The notes below the pieces were generated by a model, which did not search any database, had not been told where the DNA came from, and saw nothing but the letters and a program-made list of their open reading frames with translations. A stretch of DNA of 64,000 bases. It comes from Curtobacterium flaccumfaciens. GTDB lineage: Bacteria > Actinomycetota > Actinomycetes > Actinomycetales > Microbacteriaceae. The stretch lies in NCBI RefSeq assembly GCF_013359815.1, contig NZ_JABMCF010000032.1, positions 165,063-229,062 of the forward strand. Direction: 5' to 3'. Made by a program: the position numbers and the translations under genes. Positions 1 through 7,596 of this stretch are shown in pieces (position 1 is the first letter of the stretch; every line of letters begins with the position of its first letter).

Positions 1-625
1 CACCGGCCGGCTGCTGCTCGACGGCCACGAGGACCCGGCAGCCGTCCGCCGCTCGTTCGCCCTCGTGGACACCCCCGGGGTCGCCGAGCCCTTCCCCGTC
101 ATGACCCTCAAGCAGATCGTGCGCGAGGAGCTCGCGTTCGCCGGGCAGCGCCCGAACCGTGAACACGTCGACACCGTGCTCGACGAGCTCGGACTGCGGG
201 ACTACTTCGACACCGCCGTGCAGCGGGTGCCGACCGTCGTGCGCGTCCGGCTACTGGTCGAACTCGCCCTGCTCCGCGACGGTGTGACCGGCATCGTGAT
301 CACCTCGCCCGAGCGGCACGGCGGCGCCGTCGAGGACTGGTTCCAGGTGGTCCGCGACGTCGCACGACGGGGCGTGACCGTGGTCCTCGTGACCTCGAAG
401 GCCGCCGCCGCCACCGTCGAGCACCTGCTCGACACGATCGACACGCACGACGGCGTCGAGACGCACGGCGGCGTCGAAACGCACGACGACGTCGCGACGC
501 TCGCGACGCCCCAGACCGAGGACCCCGAGGACGTGGCCCGAACCGACGGAACCGAGCCGGGCCTCCCGGCCGCTCCTTCCGTCACCGAAGCATCCGCAAC
601 CGTCCCGACGGAGGCACAGAAGTGA
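1..625 (+). CDS. Degenerate ABC-type ATPase subunit, 5' end cut by window
   Basis: The frame is open from base 2 and ends at the TGA at 623-625, so this is the C-terminal part (about 207 residues) of a gene that begins outside the window. It reads like the second half of an ABC nucleotide-binding domain: a GRLLLDG strand, then a helical region ending LGLRDYFDTAVQRVP where a signature motif would follow. Neither LSGGQ nor a Walker B DEP is present; the equivalent stretches read VPTVVRVRLLVELALL and VITSPERHGG. The last 50 residues are an acidic tail with short ETHDGVETHGGVETHDDV-like repeats. Its stop overlaps the GTG start of the YhgE/Pip gene by 4 nt, so the two are probably translated together. 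Inference: a partner subunit of that exporter, possibly inactive as an ATPase. Confidence 0.7.
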   Translation, partial: TGRLLLDGHEDPAAVRRSFALVDTPGVAEPFPVMTLKQIVREELAFAGQRPNREHVDTVLDELGLRDYFDTAVQRVPTVVRVRLLVELALLRDGVTGIVITSPERHGGAVEDWFQVVRDVARRGVTVVLVTSKAAAATVEHLLDTIDTHDGVETHGGVETHDDVATLATPQTEDPEDVARTDGTEPGLPAAPSVTEASATVPTEAQK

Positions 626-2856
626 CCACCACCTCGCTCGTCCGCGCAGAACTCGCGCGGCTCACCGCGACCCCGCTCGCACGCCTGGCGTTCATCGCGC
701 TGATGATCGTGCCGCTGCTCTACGGCGGCGCCTACCTGTGGGCGAACCGCGACCCGTACGCGAAGCTCGACCAGATCCCCGCCGCGATCGTGAACCTCGA
801 CGCCGGCGCCACGCTGGACGGCGACCACGTCGACTACGGCAAGGACGTCACGAAGGAGGCCATCGACGGCGCCGACTTCAAGTGGACGAAGACGAGCGCC
901 GCCGACGCCCGCTCCGGTGTCCGCAACGGCACCTACGACTTCGTCGTCACCATCCCGCACGACTTCTCGGAGCACCTGGTGTCCGCGCAGTCCGACGACC
1001 CCACGCAGGCGAAGCTCGTCATGACGACCGCCGACACGAACTCGTACCTGGCCTCGACCATCGCCGAGCAGGCGGGCAAGACCATGCGCACCGCCGTCGC
1101 CGAGCGCGTCGGCAAGCAGGCGGCGAAGACCCTGCTCGTCGGGCTCGCCGACGTGCGGGACAGCCTCGGCGACGCGGTCGACGGGGCCGATGAACTCGCG
1201 TCCGGAACCGCCAAGGCGGACAGGGGTGCGCACCAGCTCGCCGACGGTACCGGCAAGCTGTCGTCCGGGGCGGCGGAGCTCGCGTCCGGCACGGCCGACC
1301 TGCCGTCGCAGACCCAGCAGCTGAACAGCGGGGCGCAGCAGGTGGCGTCGGGGGCGTCGACCCTGGCGTCCGGGCTGGCCAGCGCGCAGCAGCAGACGGC
1401 GGCACTGCCGTCGCAGACGCAGCAGTTGGACAGTGGGGCGCAGCAGCTGCAGTCCGGGCTGCACCAGCTCCGTGACCAGACGGCTTCGCTGCCGTCGGAC
1501 TCTGCGCGCCTGTCCAGTGGTGCGTCGCAGGTCGCGACCGGGAACGCCGAGCTCGTCGAGAAGGCCGCACCGTTCATCGCGGGCGTCCAGCAGCTCTCTG
1601 CGCAGTCGCCCGAACTCGTCGCATCGCTGAAGCCCGTCGTCCAAGCCTCCACGGTGCTCTCCGCGGAAGAGAAGACCCGGCTGCTCACCGGGCTCGACAA
1701 CCTGCAGGCCGGCAGCACCAAGCTCGGTACCGGTGCCGGCGACCTGTCCGGCAACCTGCAGAAGCTCAAGACCGGCAGCGCGCAGGTGTCCGCGGGCGCC
1801 TCCCAGCTCGCCGAGCAGGCCCCGGCGCTGACGAGCGGCATCCAGCAGCTCTCCGACGGTTCGGACACGCTCGCCGCCGGCACCGGCAAGCTCGCCGCGA
1901 AGGCCCCGGAGCTGTCGTCCGGGATCGCGGACGCGGCCACGGGCGCCTCGACGCTCTCGTCGGGAGCGTCGAAGGTGGCCGCCGGTACATCGAAGCTGGC
2001 CTCGGCCGCTCCGACGCTGTCGTCCGGTGCGTCGCAGCTCGCGACCGGTGCGAAGACCGCCGACCAGGGCGCCTCGTCGCTCGCGTCAGGGTTGGACAAG
2101 CTCACGACCGGCTCGTCGAAGCTCGCGTCGTCGCTCGACGAGGGCCGCACGAAGATCCCGGCGTCGAACGCCTCGGAGCGTGCGTCGCAGGCCTCGGTCA
2201 TCTCGGACCCGGTCAAGGTCGGGGACGACAACGTCGCCGCCGCGTCGAACTACGGTGCCGGCCTCGCGCCGTTCTTCATCTCGCTCGCGGCCTGGATCGG
2301 CATGTACGCGCTGTTCCTCATCCTCAAGCCGATCTCGAAGCGCGCGATCACGGCGGTGCGGAAGCCTCTCGCGGTGGTGTTCGGCGGCTGGCTGACCCCG
2401 GCACTCCTCGGCCTGGTGCAGATGGTGGCGCTGTTCTTCATCGTGCGCTTCGCCCTCGACCTGAACGTGGTGCACGTCGGCGGCACGATCGGGATCATGG
2501 TCCTGGCCTCGGCGACCTTCGCGGCGATCATCATGGCGCTCAACGTGCTGCTCGGATCGGTGGGGCAGTTCCTCGGCCTGGTGCTGATGCTCGTGCAGCT
2601 CGTCACCGCTGGCGGGACGTTCCCGTGGCAGACGTTGCCGGGGCCGTTGGCGGCGCTGCACTTCGCGCTGCCGATGACGTACTCGGTCGACGCGATCCGG
2701 CAGACGATGTACGGCGGGAACCTCGGCGCCGCGTGGTCGGACGCGGGCGTGCTGCTCTGCTGGCTGCTCGGGGCGCTCCTGGTGTCCTTCGTGGTCACGG
2801 CGCGGCAGACCCGCTCCCGCACGCTGCGCGACCTGCGCCCGAGCCTGATCGGGTAG
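622..2856 (+). CDS. YhgE/Pip family membrane exporter protein
   Basis: 744 residues. A transmembrane segment near residues 19-40 is followed by the conserved YhgE/Pip N-terminal region (IPAAIVNLDAGA, VTIPHDFS). A long extracytoplasmic stretch at about 190-530 is built from repeats of the type L-xx-G-(A/S)-xx-L-(A/S)-SG, typical of the helical stalk in this family. Several membrane segments fill residues 550-735 (APFFISLAAWIGMYALFLIL onward). Family members include phage-infection protein Pip and ESX-associated exporters, and many sit next to an ABC ATPase as here. The start is the GTG overlapping the upstream stop (GTGA). The substrate cannot be told from sequence. Confidence 0.9.
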   Translation: MTTTSLVRAELARLTATPLARLAFIALMIVPLLYGGAYLWANRDPYAKLDQIPAAIVNLDAGATLDGDHVDYGKDVTKEAIDGADFKWTKTSAADARSGVRNGTYDFVVTIPHDFSEHLVSAQSDDPTQAKLVMTTADTNSYLASTIAEQAGKTMRTAVAERVGKQAAKTLLVGLADVRDSLGDAVDGADELASGTAKADRGAHQLADGTGKLSSGAAELASGTADLPSQTQQLNSGAQQVASGASTLASGLASAQQQTAALPSQTQQLDSGAQQLQSGLHQLRDQTASLPSDSARLSSGASQVATGNAELVEKAAPFIAGVQQLSAQSPELVASLKPVVQASTVLSAEEKTRLLTGLDNLQAGSTKLGTGAGDLSGNLQKLKTGSAQVSAGASQLAEQAPALTSGIQQLSDGSDTLAAGTGKLAAKAPELSSGIADAATGASTLSSGASKVAAGTSKLASAAPTLSSGASQLATGAKTADQGASSLASGLDKLTTGSSKLASSLDEGRTKIPASNASERASQASVISDPVKVGDDNVAAASNYGAGLAPFFISLAAWIGMYALFLILKPISKRAITAVRKPLAVVFGGWLTPALLGLVQMVALFFIVRFALDLNVVHVGGTIGIMVLASATFAAIIMALNVLLGSVGQFLGLVLMLVQLVTAGGTFPWQTLPGPLAALHFALPMTYSVDAIRQTMYGGNLGAAWSDAGVLLCWLLGALLVSFVVTARQTRSRTLRDLRPSLIG

Positions 2857-2887
2857 CGGGGCCGGGGGGCGGGCGCCCGCGCGCACG

Positions 2888-2946
2888 CTTCGTGAGCAGA
2901 AGAGGTCGGGTGACATCAGGTCACCCGACCTCTTCTGCTCGCGAAG
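2888..2946. repeat. Dispersed hairpin element family 1, copy A
   Basis: Inverted repeat of 59 bp. The left arm CGTGAGCAGA-AGA-GGTCGGGTGAC pairs with the complementary right arm around a 5-nt loop (atcag). The only mismatch in the stem is in the outer part, CGTGAG against CTCGCG. It lies between the convergent YhgE and SDR genes and could act as a bidirectional terminator. The right arm is also the 3' end of the SDR coding sequence: the SDR stop codon is 2921-2923. Related copies are at 4753-4807, 5957-6015 and 28482-28540. Confidence 0.9.
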
Positions 2947-3742
2947 TGCGTTCGCCGAGCGGCTGGTGCACCATCCCGCCGCCGAGGGTGCTCAGGTCGT
3001 CGGTCGGCAGGGCCGCACGGGCGTCCGCATCGAGCACGGCGGACGCGTCGTCGAGGGGGTGGAACCCGATGCGCTCCCCGGCGGACAGGTCAGCCGGCGA
3101 CCCGGTGTTCCGCGACAGGGCCCAGACCACGTGGTGCCCGGGGTCGCGGAGTGCCACGGTCGCGAGGACCAGGCGCGTCAGGTCGTCGGGCGAGGTCCAC
3201 ATGAGTAGCCCCCGGGTCGTCGGCGGCAGCGCACCGAACGCACCGATCCGCGCGGACACGATCGACATCTCGTACCGGTCGGCGAACAGGCTGCCGAGCA
3301 GTTCCATCGCGGCCTTCGTCACGCCGTAGTACGTGTCCGGACGGGGCAGCCGGTCGCCGGGCACGCTCCCCGGCTGGTCGAGGGGTTCGGGCACCAGCCC
3401 CACCGCGTGGATCGAGCTGGCCTGCACCACCCGGAGCACCCCGGCGGCGGCGGCCCGTTCGAGCACGTTCTTCGTGCCGGTCAGGTTCGCCGCGATCAGG
3501 TCGTCCCAGGCGGCCTCCGTCGGGATGCCCGCCAGGTGGACCACGGTGTCGACCGCGGCGAGCGCATCGTCCAGCGCAGCCGGGTCGTTCACCGATCCGG
3601 GTACGAACCGTTCCCCGGCGACGACCGGATCGTGGGGCCGCTGTTCGTCGAGCAGCACGAGGTCGTGTCCCGCGGACCGCAGTCGAGGACGCAGGGCGCT
3701 CCCGATCCGGCCCGCGGCTCCGGTGATGAGCAGCGTCGCCAT
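2921..3742 (-). CDS. NAD(P)-dependent epimerase/dehydratase (extended SDR)
   Basis: 273 residues. The Rossmann motif TGAAGRIG is at residues 7-14 and the catalytic YYGVTK (Y-x-x-x-K) near residue 140, preceded by the active-site serine segment ASSIHAVG. The pattern SSIHAVG...YYGVTKAAMELLG resembles uronate-dehydrogenase-like SDRs, but the substrate is inferred only. The last eight residues (TSRAEEVG) and the stop codon are encoded inside hairpin copy A, so the element has fused to the 3' end of the gene. The ATG at 3740-3742 is 10 bp downstream of the stop of the DUF559 gene, so the two are probably co-transcribed. Confidence 0.88.
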   Translation of the reverse strand: MATLLITGAAGRIGSALRPRLRSAGHDLVLLDEQRPHDPVVAGERFVPGSVNDPAALDDALAAVDTVVHLAGIPTEAAWDDLIAANLTGTKNVLERAAAAGVLRVVQASSIHAVGLVPEPLDQPGSVPGDRLPRPDTYYGVTKAAMELLGSLFADRYEMSIVSARIGAFGALPPTTRGLLMWTSPDDLTRLVLATVALRDPGHHVVWALSRNTGSPADLSAGERIGFHPLDDASAVLDADARAALPTDDLSTLGGGMVHQPLGERTSRAEEVG

Positions 3743-3752
3743 GCCGCGGACG

Positions 3753-4649
3753 CTACCCCCGGCGCGCGAGCAGCGACCTCAGCTGTGCGACCGCGCCGAA
3801 CGCCGGGGTGTCGAGGTCGGACTTGGTCCACCGGACGACTGCCCAGCCGAGTCGTTCCATCTCGCGGTAGCGGCGGAGGTCACGGCCCCACTGCTCGGCG
3901 TCGGTCCGGTGGTGGTCGCCCTCGTACTCGATGACGATGCGGTGCTCCGGATAGGCCAGGTCGACGCGGCCGACGAACCGGCCGGCTTCGTCGAGCACGT
4001 CGACCTGAAGTTCGGGCTCGGGCAGCCCCGCGCGGACGATCGCCAGCCTCGCGCGGGTCTCCTGCGGCGACCCGGCCCCCACCCGCACGAGCTCGAGTGC
4101 GACGCGCAGTCGTCGGACACCCGATCGCGCTCCGGCCAGGGCCACGGCGGCAGCGAGGTCGTCGATCGTCGTCTCGCACCGCCGTTCCGTGACGATGGCG
4201 TCCCCGAGCACGACGAGCTGGTCGACCGAGAGCATCGCACCGCAGTCCACCCACAGCGCCGCGGGTGTGCTCGTCGGCATCCCCCACCGCTCCGTCACCC
4301 GGGCACGGTCCGGTGTGATGCGGTGCCCGACGACCCCGTGGCGTCGTGGTTGTGCGATCGGCAGGGGACTCGTGACGTGCACCGGTCCGTCGTCGGCGGC
4401 AGGGACCGGCAGCTGCCAGAGGACCGCCGCCGAGACGTGGCTGATGAACTGCCCGGGAGCCAGGACCGGCCGGAACGCCCGGATCCGGTGGACCGGGTCG
4501 GGCGGACGGTCACGGGCCCATCGGATCGACCGGGTCGGCCGGATCAGGTCACGCCGTCGGAGTCGTTGTCGGGAGACGCCCGCGCGGTCGGCGGCACCGA
4601 CGTCGAACGCGCGCCCGCGCAGCGGTGTCGGAAGTGGTCGTGCTCGCAT
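3753..4649 (-). CDS. AbiEi-like HTH plus DUF559 (PD-(D/E)xK-like) domain protein
   Basis: 298 residues. The N-terminus (FDVGAADRAGVSRQRLRRRDL) resembles the winged-helix 'AbiEi antitoxin' N-domain common in actinobacteria. The C-terminus is DUF559-like: HRIVIEYEGDHHRTDAEQWG and RRYREMERLGWAVVRW carry the E-x-D/H-x-x-R pattern of very-short-patch-repair-type endonuclease folds. I start at the ATG at 4647-4649. An open frame continues upstream to 4844 but would translate hairpin copy B. Such fusions are abundant in Microbacteriaceae as single genes without a partner toxin, and none is adjacent here. Function unknown; nuclease activity is inferred from the fold. Confidence 0.8.
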   Translation of the reverse strand: MRARPLPTPLRGRAFDVGAADRAGVSRQRLRRRDLIRPTRSIRWARDRPPDPVHRIRAFRPVLAPGQFISHVSAAVLWQLPVPAADDGPVHVTSPLPIAQPRRHGVVGHRITPDRARVTERWGMPTSTPAALWVDCGAMLSVDQLVVLGDAIVTERRCETTIDDLAAAVALAGARSGVRRLRVALELVRVGAGSPQETRARLAIVRAGLPEPELQVDVLDEAGRFVGRVDLAYPEHRIVIEYEGDHHRTDAEQWGRDLRRYREMERLGWAVVRWTKSDLDTPAFGAVAQLRSLLARRG

Positions 4650-4752
4650 GACGACCACGTTCGCGCCCCGCGCCCACTGCCCGCGCGCCGAACGCGACTT
4701 CTGTGCACAACGCGCCCCGGGCCTCCCGTGTGGAGGACCAGCCACGCGCGGA

Positions 4753-4807
4753 TCGTGAGCAGAAAAGGTCGGGTCGCCGCCCCGCACCCGACCTTTTCTG
4801 CTCACGA
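4753..4807. repeat. Dispersed hairpin element family 1, copy B
   Basis: Arms CGTGAGCAGA-AAA-GGTCGGGT and ACCCGACC-TTT-TCTGCTCACG pair perfectly over 21 bp (23 with the flanking T/A pair) around an 11-nt loop. It lies in the divergent gap between the DUF559 gene and the LacI gene, upstream of both starts, so it is not a simple terminator of either. A family-2 half-site (CGGGCCTCCCG) lies about 25 bp to its left, near 4717-4728. Confidence 0.9.
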
Positions 4808-4914
4808 ACCGAAACCGACCCACCGAACGACCCCCACCCCGCACCCCACCGCCCGGCCCATGTCACGTCAACCGCTACGATCGACGCACGAGCCAACGGA
4901 GGTCGAAGCGCATC

Positions 4915-5904
4915 ATGGGAGACGGCAAGCCCGCGACCATCTACGACGTCGCCGCACGCGCCGGGGTCTCGAAGTCCCTCGTCTCCCTCGTGCTGCAGCG
5001 CTCCCCGCGGGTCAGCGACCAGCGCCGGGCCGCCGTGCTCAAGGCGATCCAGGAGCTCGACTACCGGCCCTCGACCGCGGCCGTCTCCCTCGCCGGCACG
5101 CGCAGCCGCACCATCGGCGTGGTCCTCGACGACTTCCGCAACCAGTGGTTCGTGGACCTGCTCACCGGCCTGCGCGAGAGCCTGCAGGACCAGGGGCACC
5201 GGCTCGTGGTCGCCGACCGGTTCCTCAACACGGGGCTCGATGCCTCTCCGGTGGAGGGCTTCCTCTCCATGCGCGTCGAGGGCATCGTGATCGCCGGCGA
5301 GCCCACCACCGACCTCGCGATCCCCGCCTCGATGCCGCTCGTGATCGCCGGTGGCCGTGTCGCGATCCCCCGCGCGGACACCGTGGCGAACGACGACCAC
5401 GCCGGTGGCGGCATCGCGGCGCAGCACCTGCTCGGCCTCGGCCACACCCGACTCGGGTTCGTCGGTGCGAGTTCGGCGGCCTCGGCCGAACGCCAGTCCG
5501 GGTTCGAGCAGGCCGCAGCAGCACGCGCCTCTGTCGTCACGACGGTCTTGCCGGGTGAACCCACCGAGGAGGCCGGTTCCCGCGCCCTCGGCATGCTCCT
5601 CGACGAGCACCCGGACGTCACGGCCGTCTTCGCCGCGAACGACGTGATGGCCCTCGGTGCCCTGTCCGAGCTCGCCGAACGCGGGTTGCGCGTCCCCGAG
5701 GACGTCTCCGTCATCGGCTACGACGACACCCCGGTGGCGGCGATGCGGTACGTCGGCCTGACGAGCATCGACGACCGCAGTGTCGAGATCGGCCGCGGCG
5801 CCGGCGAGCGCCTGCTGGCCCGCATCGCCGATCCGCGGATCGCCGCCACGGAACTCCTCGTCGAACCCCGCCTGGTCGCGCGCCGCACCACCGCCGCGCG
5901 CTGA
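4915..5904 (+). CDS. LacI family transcriptional regulator
   Basis: 329 residues. An N-terminal LacI helix-turn-helix (TIYDVAARAGVSKSLVSLVL, about residues 8-27) with hinge region LDYRPSTAAVSLAG is followed by a periplasmic-binding-protein-like effector domain (TIGVVLDDFRNQWFVDLLTG to the end). GGAGG lies about 11 nt before the ATG and a possible -10 (TACGAT) is at 4876-4881. No sugar gene is adjacent: the next gene is convergent, across a hairpin. The target is unknown; a sugar regulon elsewhere is likely. Confidence 0.93.
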   Translation: MGDGKPATIYDVAARAGVSKSLVSLVLQRSPRVSDQRRAAVLKAIQELDYRPSTAAVSLAGTRSRTIGVVLDDFRNQWFVDLLTGLRESLQDQGHRLVVADRFLNTGLDASPVEGFLSMRVEGIVIAGEPTTDLAIPASMPLVIAGGRVAIPRADTVANDDHAGGGIAAQHLLGLGHTRLGFVGASSAASAERQSGFEQAAAARASVVTTVLPGEPTEEAGSRALGMLLDEHPDVTAVFAANDVMALGALSELAERGLRVPEDVSVIGYDDTPVAAMRYVGLTSIDDRSVEIGRGAGERLLARIADPRIAATELLVEPRLVARRTTAAR

Positions 5905-5922
5905 CGCGCCAGCACGGACCCT

Positions 5923-5938
5923 GGCCGGGAGGCCCGCC
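5923..5938. repeat. Family-2 palindrome half-site
   Basis: The sequence GGCCGGGAGGCCCGCC just downstream of the LacI stop matches the left arm core (GGGAGGCCCG) of the second palindrome family and lies 19 bp from hairpin copy C. No matching right arm follows, so it appears to be a remnant. Confidence 0.5.
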
Positions 5939-5956
5939 TTGTCTCCGCCCCGCCCG

Positions 5957-6015
5957 CTTCGTGAGCAGAAATGGTCGGGTCCAGGGCCCGTACCCGACCA
6001 TTTCTGCTCACGAAG
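5957..6015. repeat. Dispersed hairpin element family 1, copy C
   Basis: Arms CTTCGTGAGCAGA-AAT-GGTCGGGT and its exact complement, 24 bp with no mismatch, around an 11-nt loop. It lies between the convergent LacI and SpoU methyltransferase genes. The right arm, read on the minus strand as ACT TCG TGA, supplies the methyltransferase's last two codons and its stop. Confidence 0.92.
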
Positions 6016-6655
6016 TCGCGCCCGGCAACTCCGCGTGCTGGACGATCCACGAGTGCATGACGATCGCCGCCGCGGCCGAGGCGTTGATGCTCCGCGTCGA
6101 CCCGAACTGCGTGATCTCGAGGTGTGCGTCGGCACCGGCGACCGCCTGCTCGGTGAGCCCGGGGCCCTCCTGCCCGAACAGGAACACGCAGCGCTCCGGG
6201 ATCGTCGCGGTCTCGATGCGTTCGGCACCCGGGGTGTTGTCGATCGCGACGACGGGACGCTGTTCCTCCGCCATCGCGGCGAGGAACGCCTCGACGTCGG
6301 GGTGGTAGCGGACGTGCTGGTACCGGTCGGTGACCATCGCTCCGCGCTTGTTCCACCGGCGTCGCCCGATGATGTGCACGGTGCCGGCCAGGAACGCGTT
6401 GGCGCTCCGCACGATCGACCCTATGTTCAGGTCGTGCTGCCAGTTCTCGATCGCCACGTCGAACGCGTGCCGTCGGGTGTCGAGCTCGGCGACGATCGCG
6501 TCCATCGACCAGTACCGGTAGCGGTCGAGCACGTTCCGGGAGTCGCCGGCGGCCAGCAGCTCCGGGTCGAGCCGCGGGTCGTCGGGCCAGGGTTCCGGGT
6601 GCGGCCCCACCCCGTTGGTCGTCAGCTCGTGCGACGGTTCGGGCGCAGTGGTCAC
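6008..6655 (-). CDS. SpoU/TrmH family RNA methyltransferase
   Basis: 215 residues. SPOUT motifs are clear: NIGSIVRSANAF (motif 1), VFLFGQEGPGLT (motif 2) and GSTRSINASAAAAIVMHSW (motif 3), so it should 2'-O-methylate tRNA or rRNA with S-adenosylmethionine bound in the trefoil knot. I chose the GTG at 6653-6655 because a -10-like TACGCT (minus strand, 6662-6667) ends 6 nt upstream and there is no Shine-Dalgarno sequence, as expected for a leaderless mRNA. The stop codon is donated by hairpin copy C. The exact RNA position modified cannot be deduced. Confidence 0.9.
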   Translation of the reverse strand: MTTAPEPSHELTTNGVGPHPEPWPDDPRLDPELLAAGDSRNVLDRYRYWSMDAIVAELDTRRHAFDVAIENWQHDLNIGSIVRSANAFLAGTVHIIGRRRWNKRGAMVTDRYQHVRYHPDVEAFLAAMAEEQRPVVAIDNTPGAERIETATIPERCVFLFGQEGPGLTEQAVAGADAHLEITQFGSTRSINASAAAAIVMHSWIVQHAELPGATS

Positions 6656-6719
6656 CCGACCAGCGTACGGCGCACACGGCACCGGCCCGACGACGGCAGC
6701 GCCCTGCGGCGGCGCGGGC

Positions 6720-7418
6720 TCAGGCGGTGCCGGCCCCGTGGGCGATGCGCGACTCGATGCCGGCGATCAGGATGTCGAGGCCGAGCGCGAACCGGTCGTC
6801 GTAGGAGTGCTCGCCGAGGATCTCGCCCACCAGCCGGTGCCGCTCGGGGCGTCCGGCCTCGGAATCCCCGCGTCCGACCTGCACCCCGGCGTGCCCGACC
6901 ACGAAGTCGTAGACGACGAAGAAGGTGTACATCGCCTCGGCCGGCGGCAGCCCGGCGTCCTGCAGGGCACCGACGACCTTCGCCACGACGGCGTCGGACT
7001 CGGTCGAGGCGAGCGGGGCGCGCTGGCTGTGCGACTCCAGCACGAGCGGGTGGGTGCGCATCAGGTCGCGGAACGTCGTGGCGAAGGTGCGGACGACGGC
7101 GTGCCACTCGTCCGGCCAGACGAAGGTGGCGGTGAACTCGTCGACGGTGCGGCGGACGAGTTCGGCGTGCAGGTCGTCCAGCCCGCCGATGGTCCGGTGC
7201 ACGGTCATCGGGGCGACCCCGAGCCGCACGCCCAGGGCTCGGAAGGACAGCCGGTCGAGGCCGTCCTCGTTCGCGATGGTCGTGGCGGCGTCGATCACCT
7301 GCTCGCGGGAGAGCACGTTCGGGCGGCCTCGGCGTCGTCGCGGCGTCACCTCGAGCTCCGTCTCCGACACCGGGGTGGGTCGGGGCGCGGCGGACGGGGT
7401 TCCGGGTTCGACGAGCAC
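6720..7418 (-). CDS. TetR/AcrR family transcriptional regulator
   Basis: 232 residues. A basic N-terminal tail (TPRRRRGRPNVLSREQVIDAA) leads into the TetR helix-turn-helix (LSFRALGVRLGVAPMTVHRTIG), then an alpha-helical ligand domain resembling TetR_C. The start is the GTG at 7416-7418, with AAGGAGG about 6 nt upstream; the open frame continues further but has no other ribosome site. It is divergent from the HAD gene at 7597 across 178 bp, so it may regulate itself or its neighbour. Ligand unknown. Confidence 0.88.
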   Translation of the reverse strand: MLVEPGTPSAAPRPTPVSETELEVTPRRRRGRPNVLSREQVIDAATTIANEDGLDRLSFRALGVRLGVAPMTVHRTIGGLDDLHAELVRRTVDEFTATFVWPDEWHAVVRTFATTFRDLMRTHPLVLESHSQRAPLASTESDAVVAKVVGALQDAGLPPAEAMYTFFVVYDFVVGHAGVQVGRGDSEAGRPERHRLVGEILGEHSYDDRFALGLDILIAGIESRIAHGAGTA

Positions 7419-7596
7419 GAGGGGCCTCCTTGATTCGGTACGTGTCCCGAAAAGCGTAGGGCAAAAGCCGACCACGGTTCGGTGTCTCGACCTTCTCGGG
7501 TCTCGGAGCAGCGCGCAAGAGCCGCCCCGGGCCTCCCGGCCCTTTCCGAGCCGGCCGCGAGCCGGGCCTGAACCCCTGCGCAGTAGGGTGAGGGCC

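Noticed and set aside
933..2231. Long open frames antisense to the YhgE gene (and similar ones opposite ClpB, fruA and the beta-mannosidase gene)
   Set aside because: They come from high GC and codon bias on the real strand, with no family motif or ribosome site, and their Arg/Ala/Pro-rich composition is typical of shadow frames.
4650..4844. Upstream extension of the DUF559 gene to 4844
   Set aside because: The added residues translate hairpin copy B and low-complexity DNA; the ATG at 4649 begins recognisable domain sequence.
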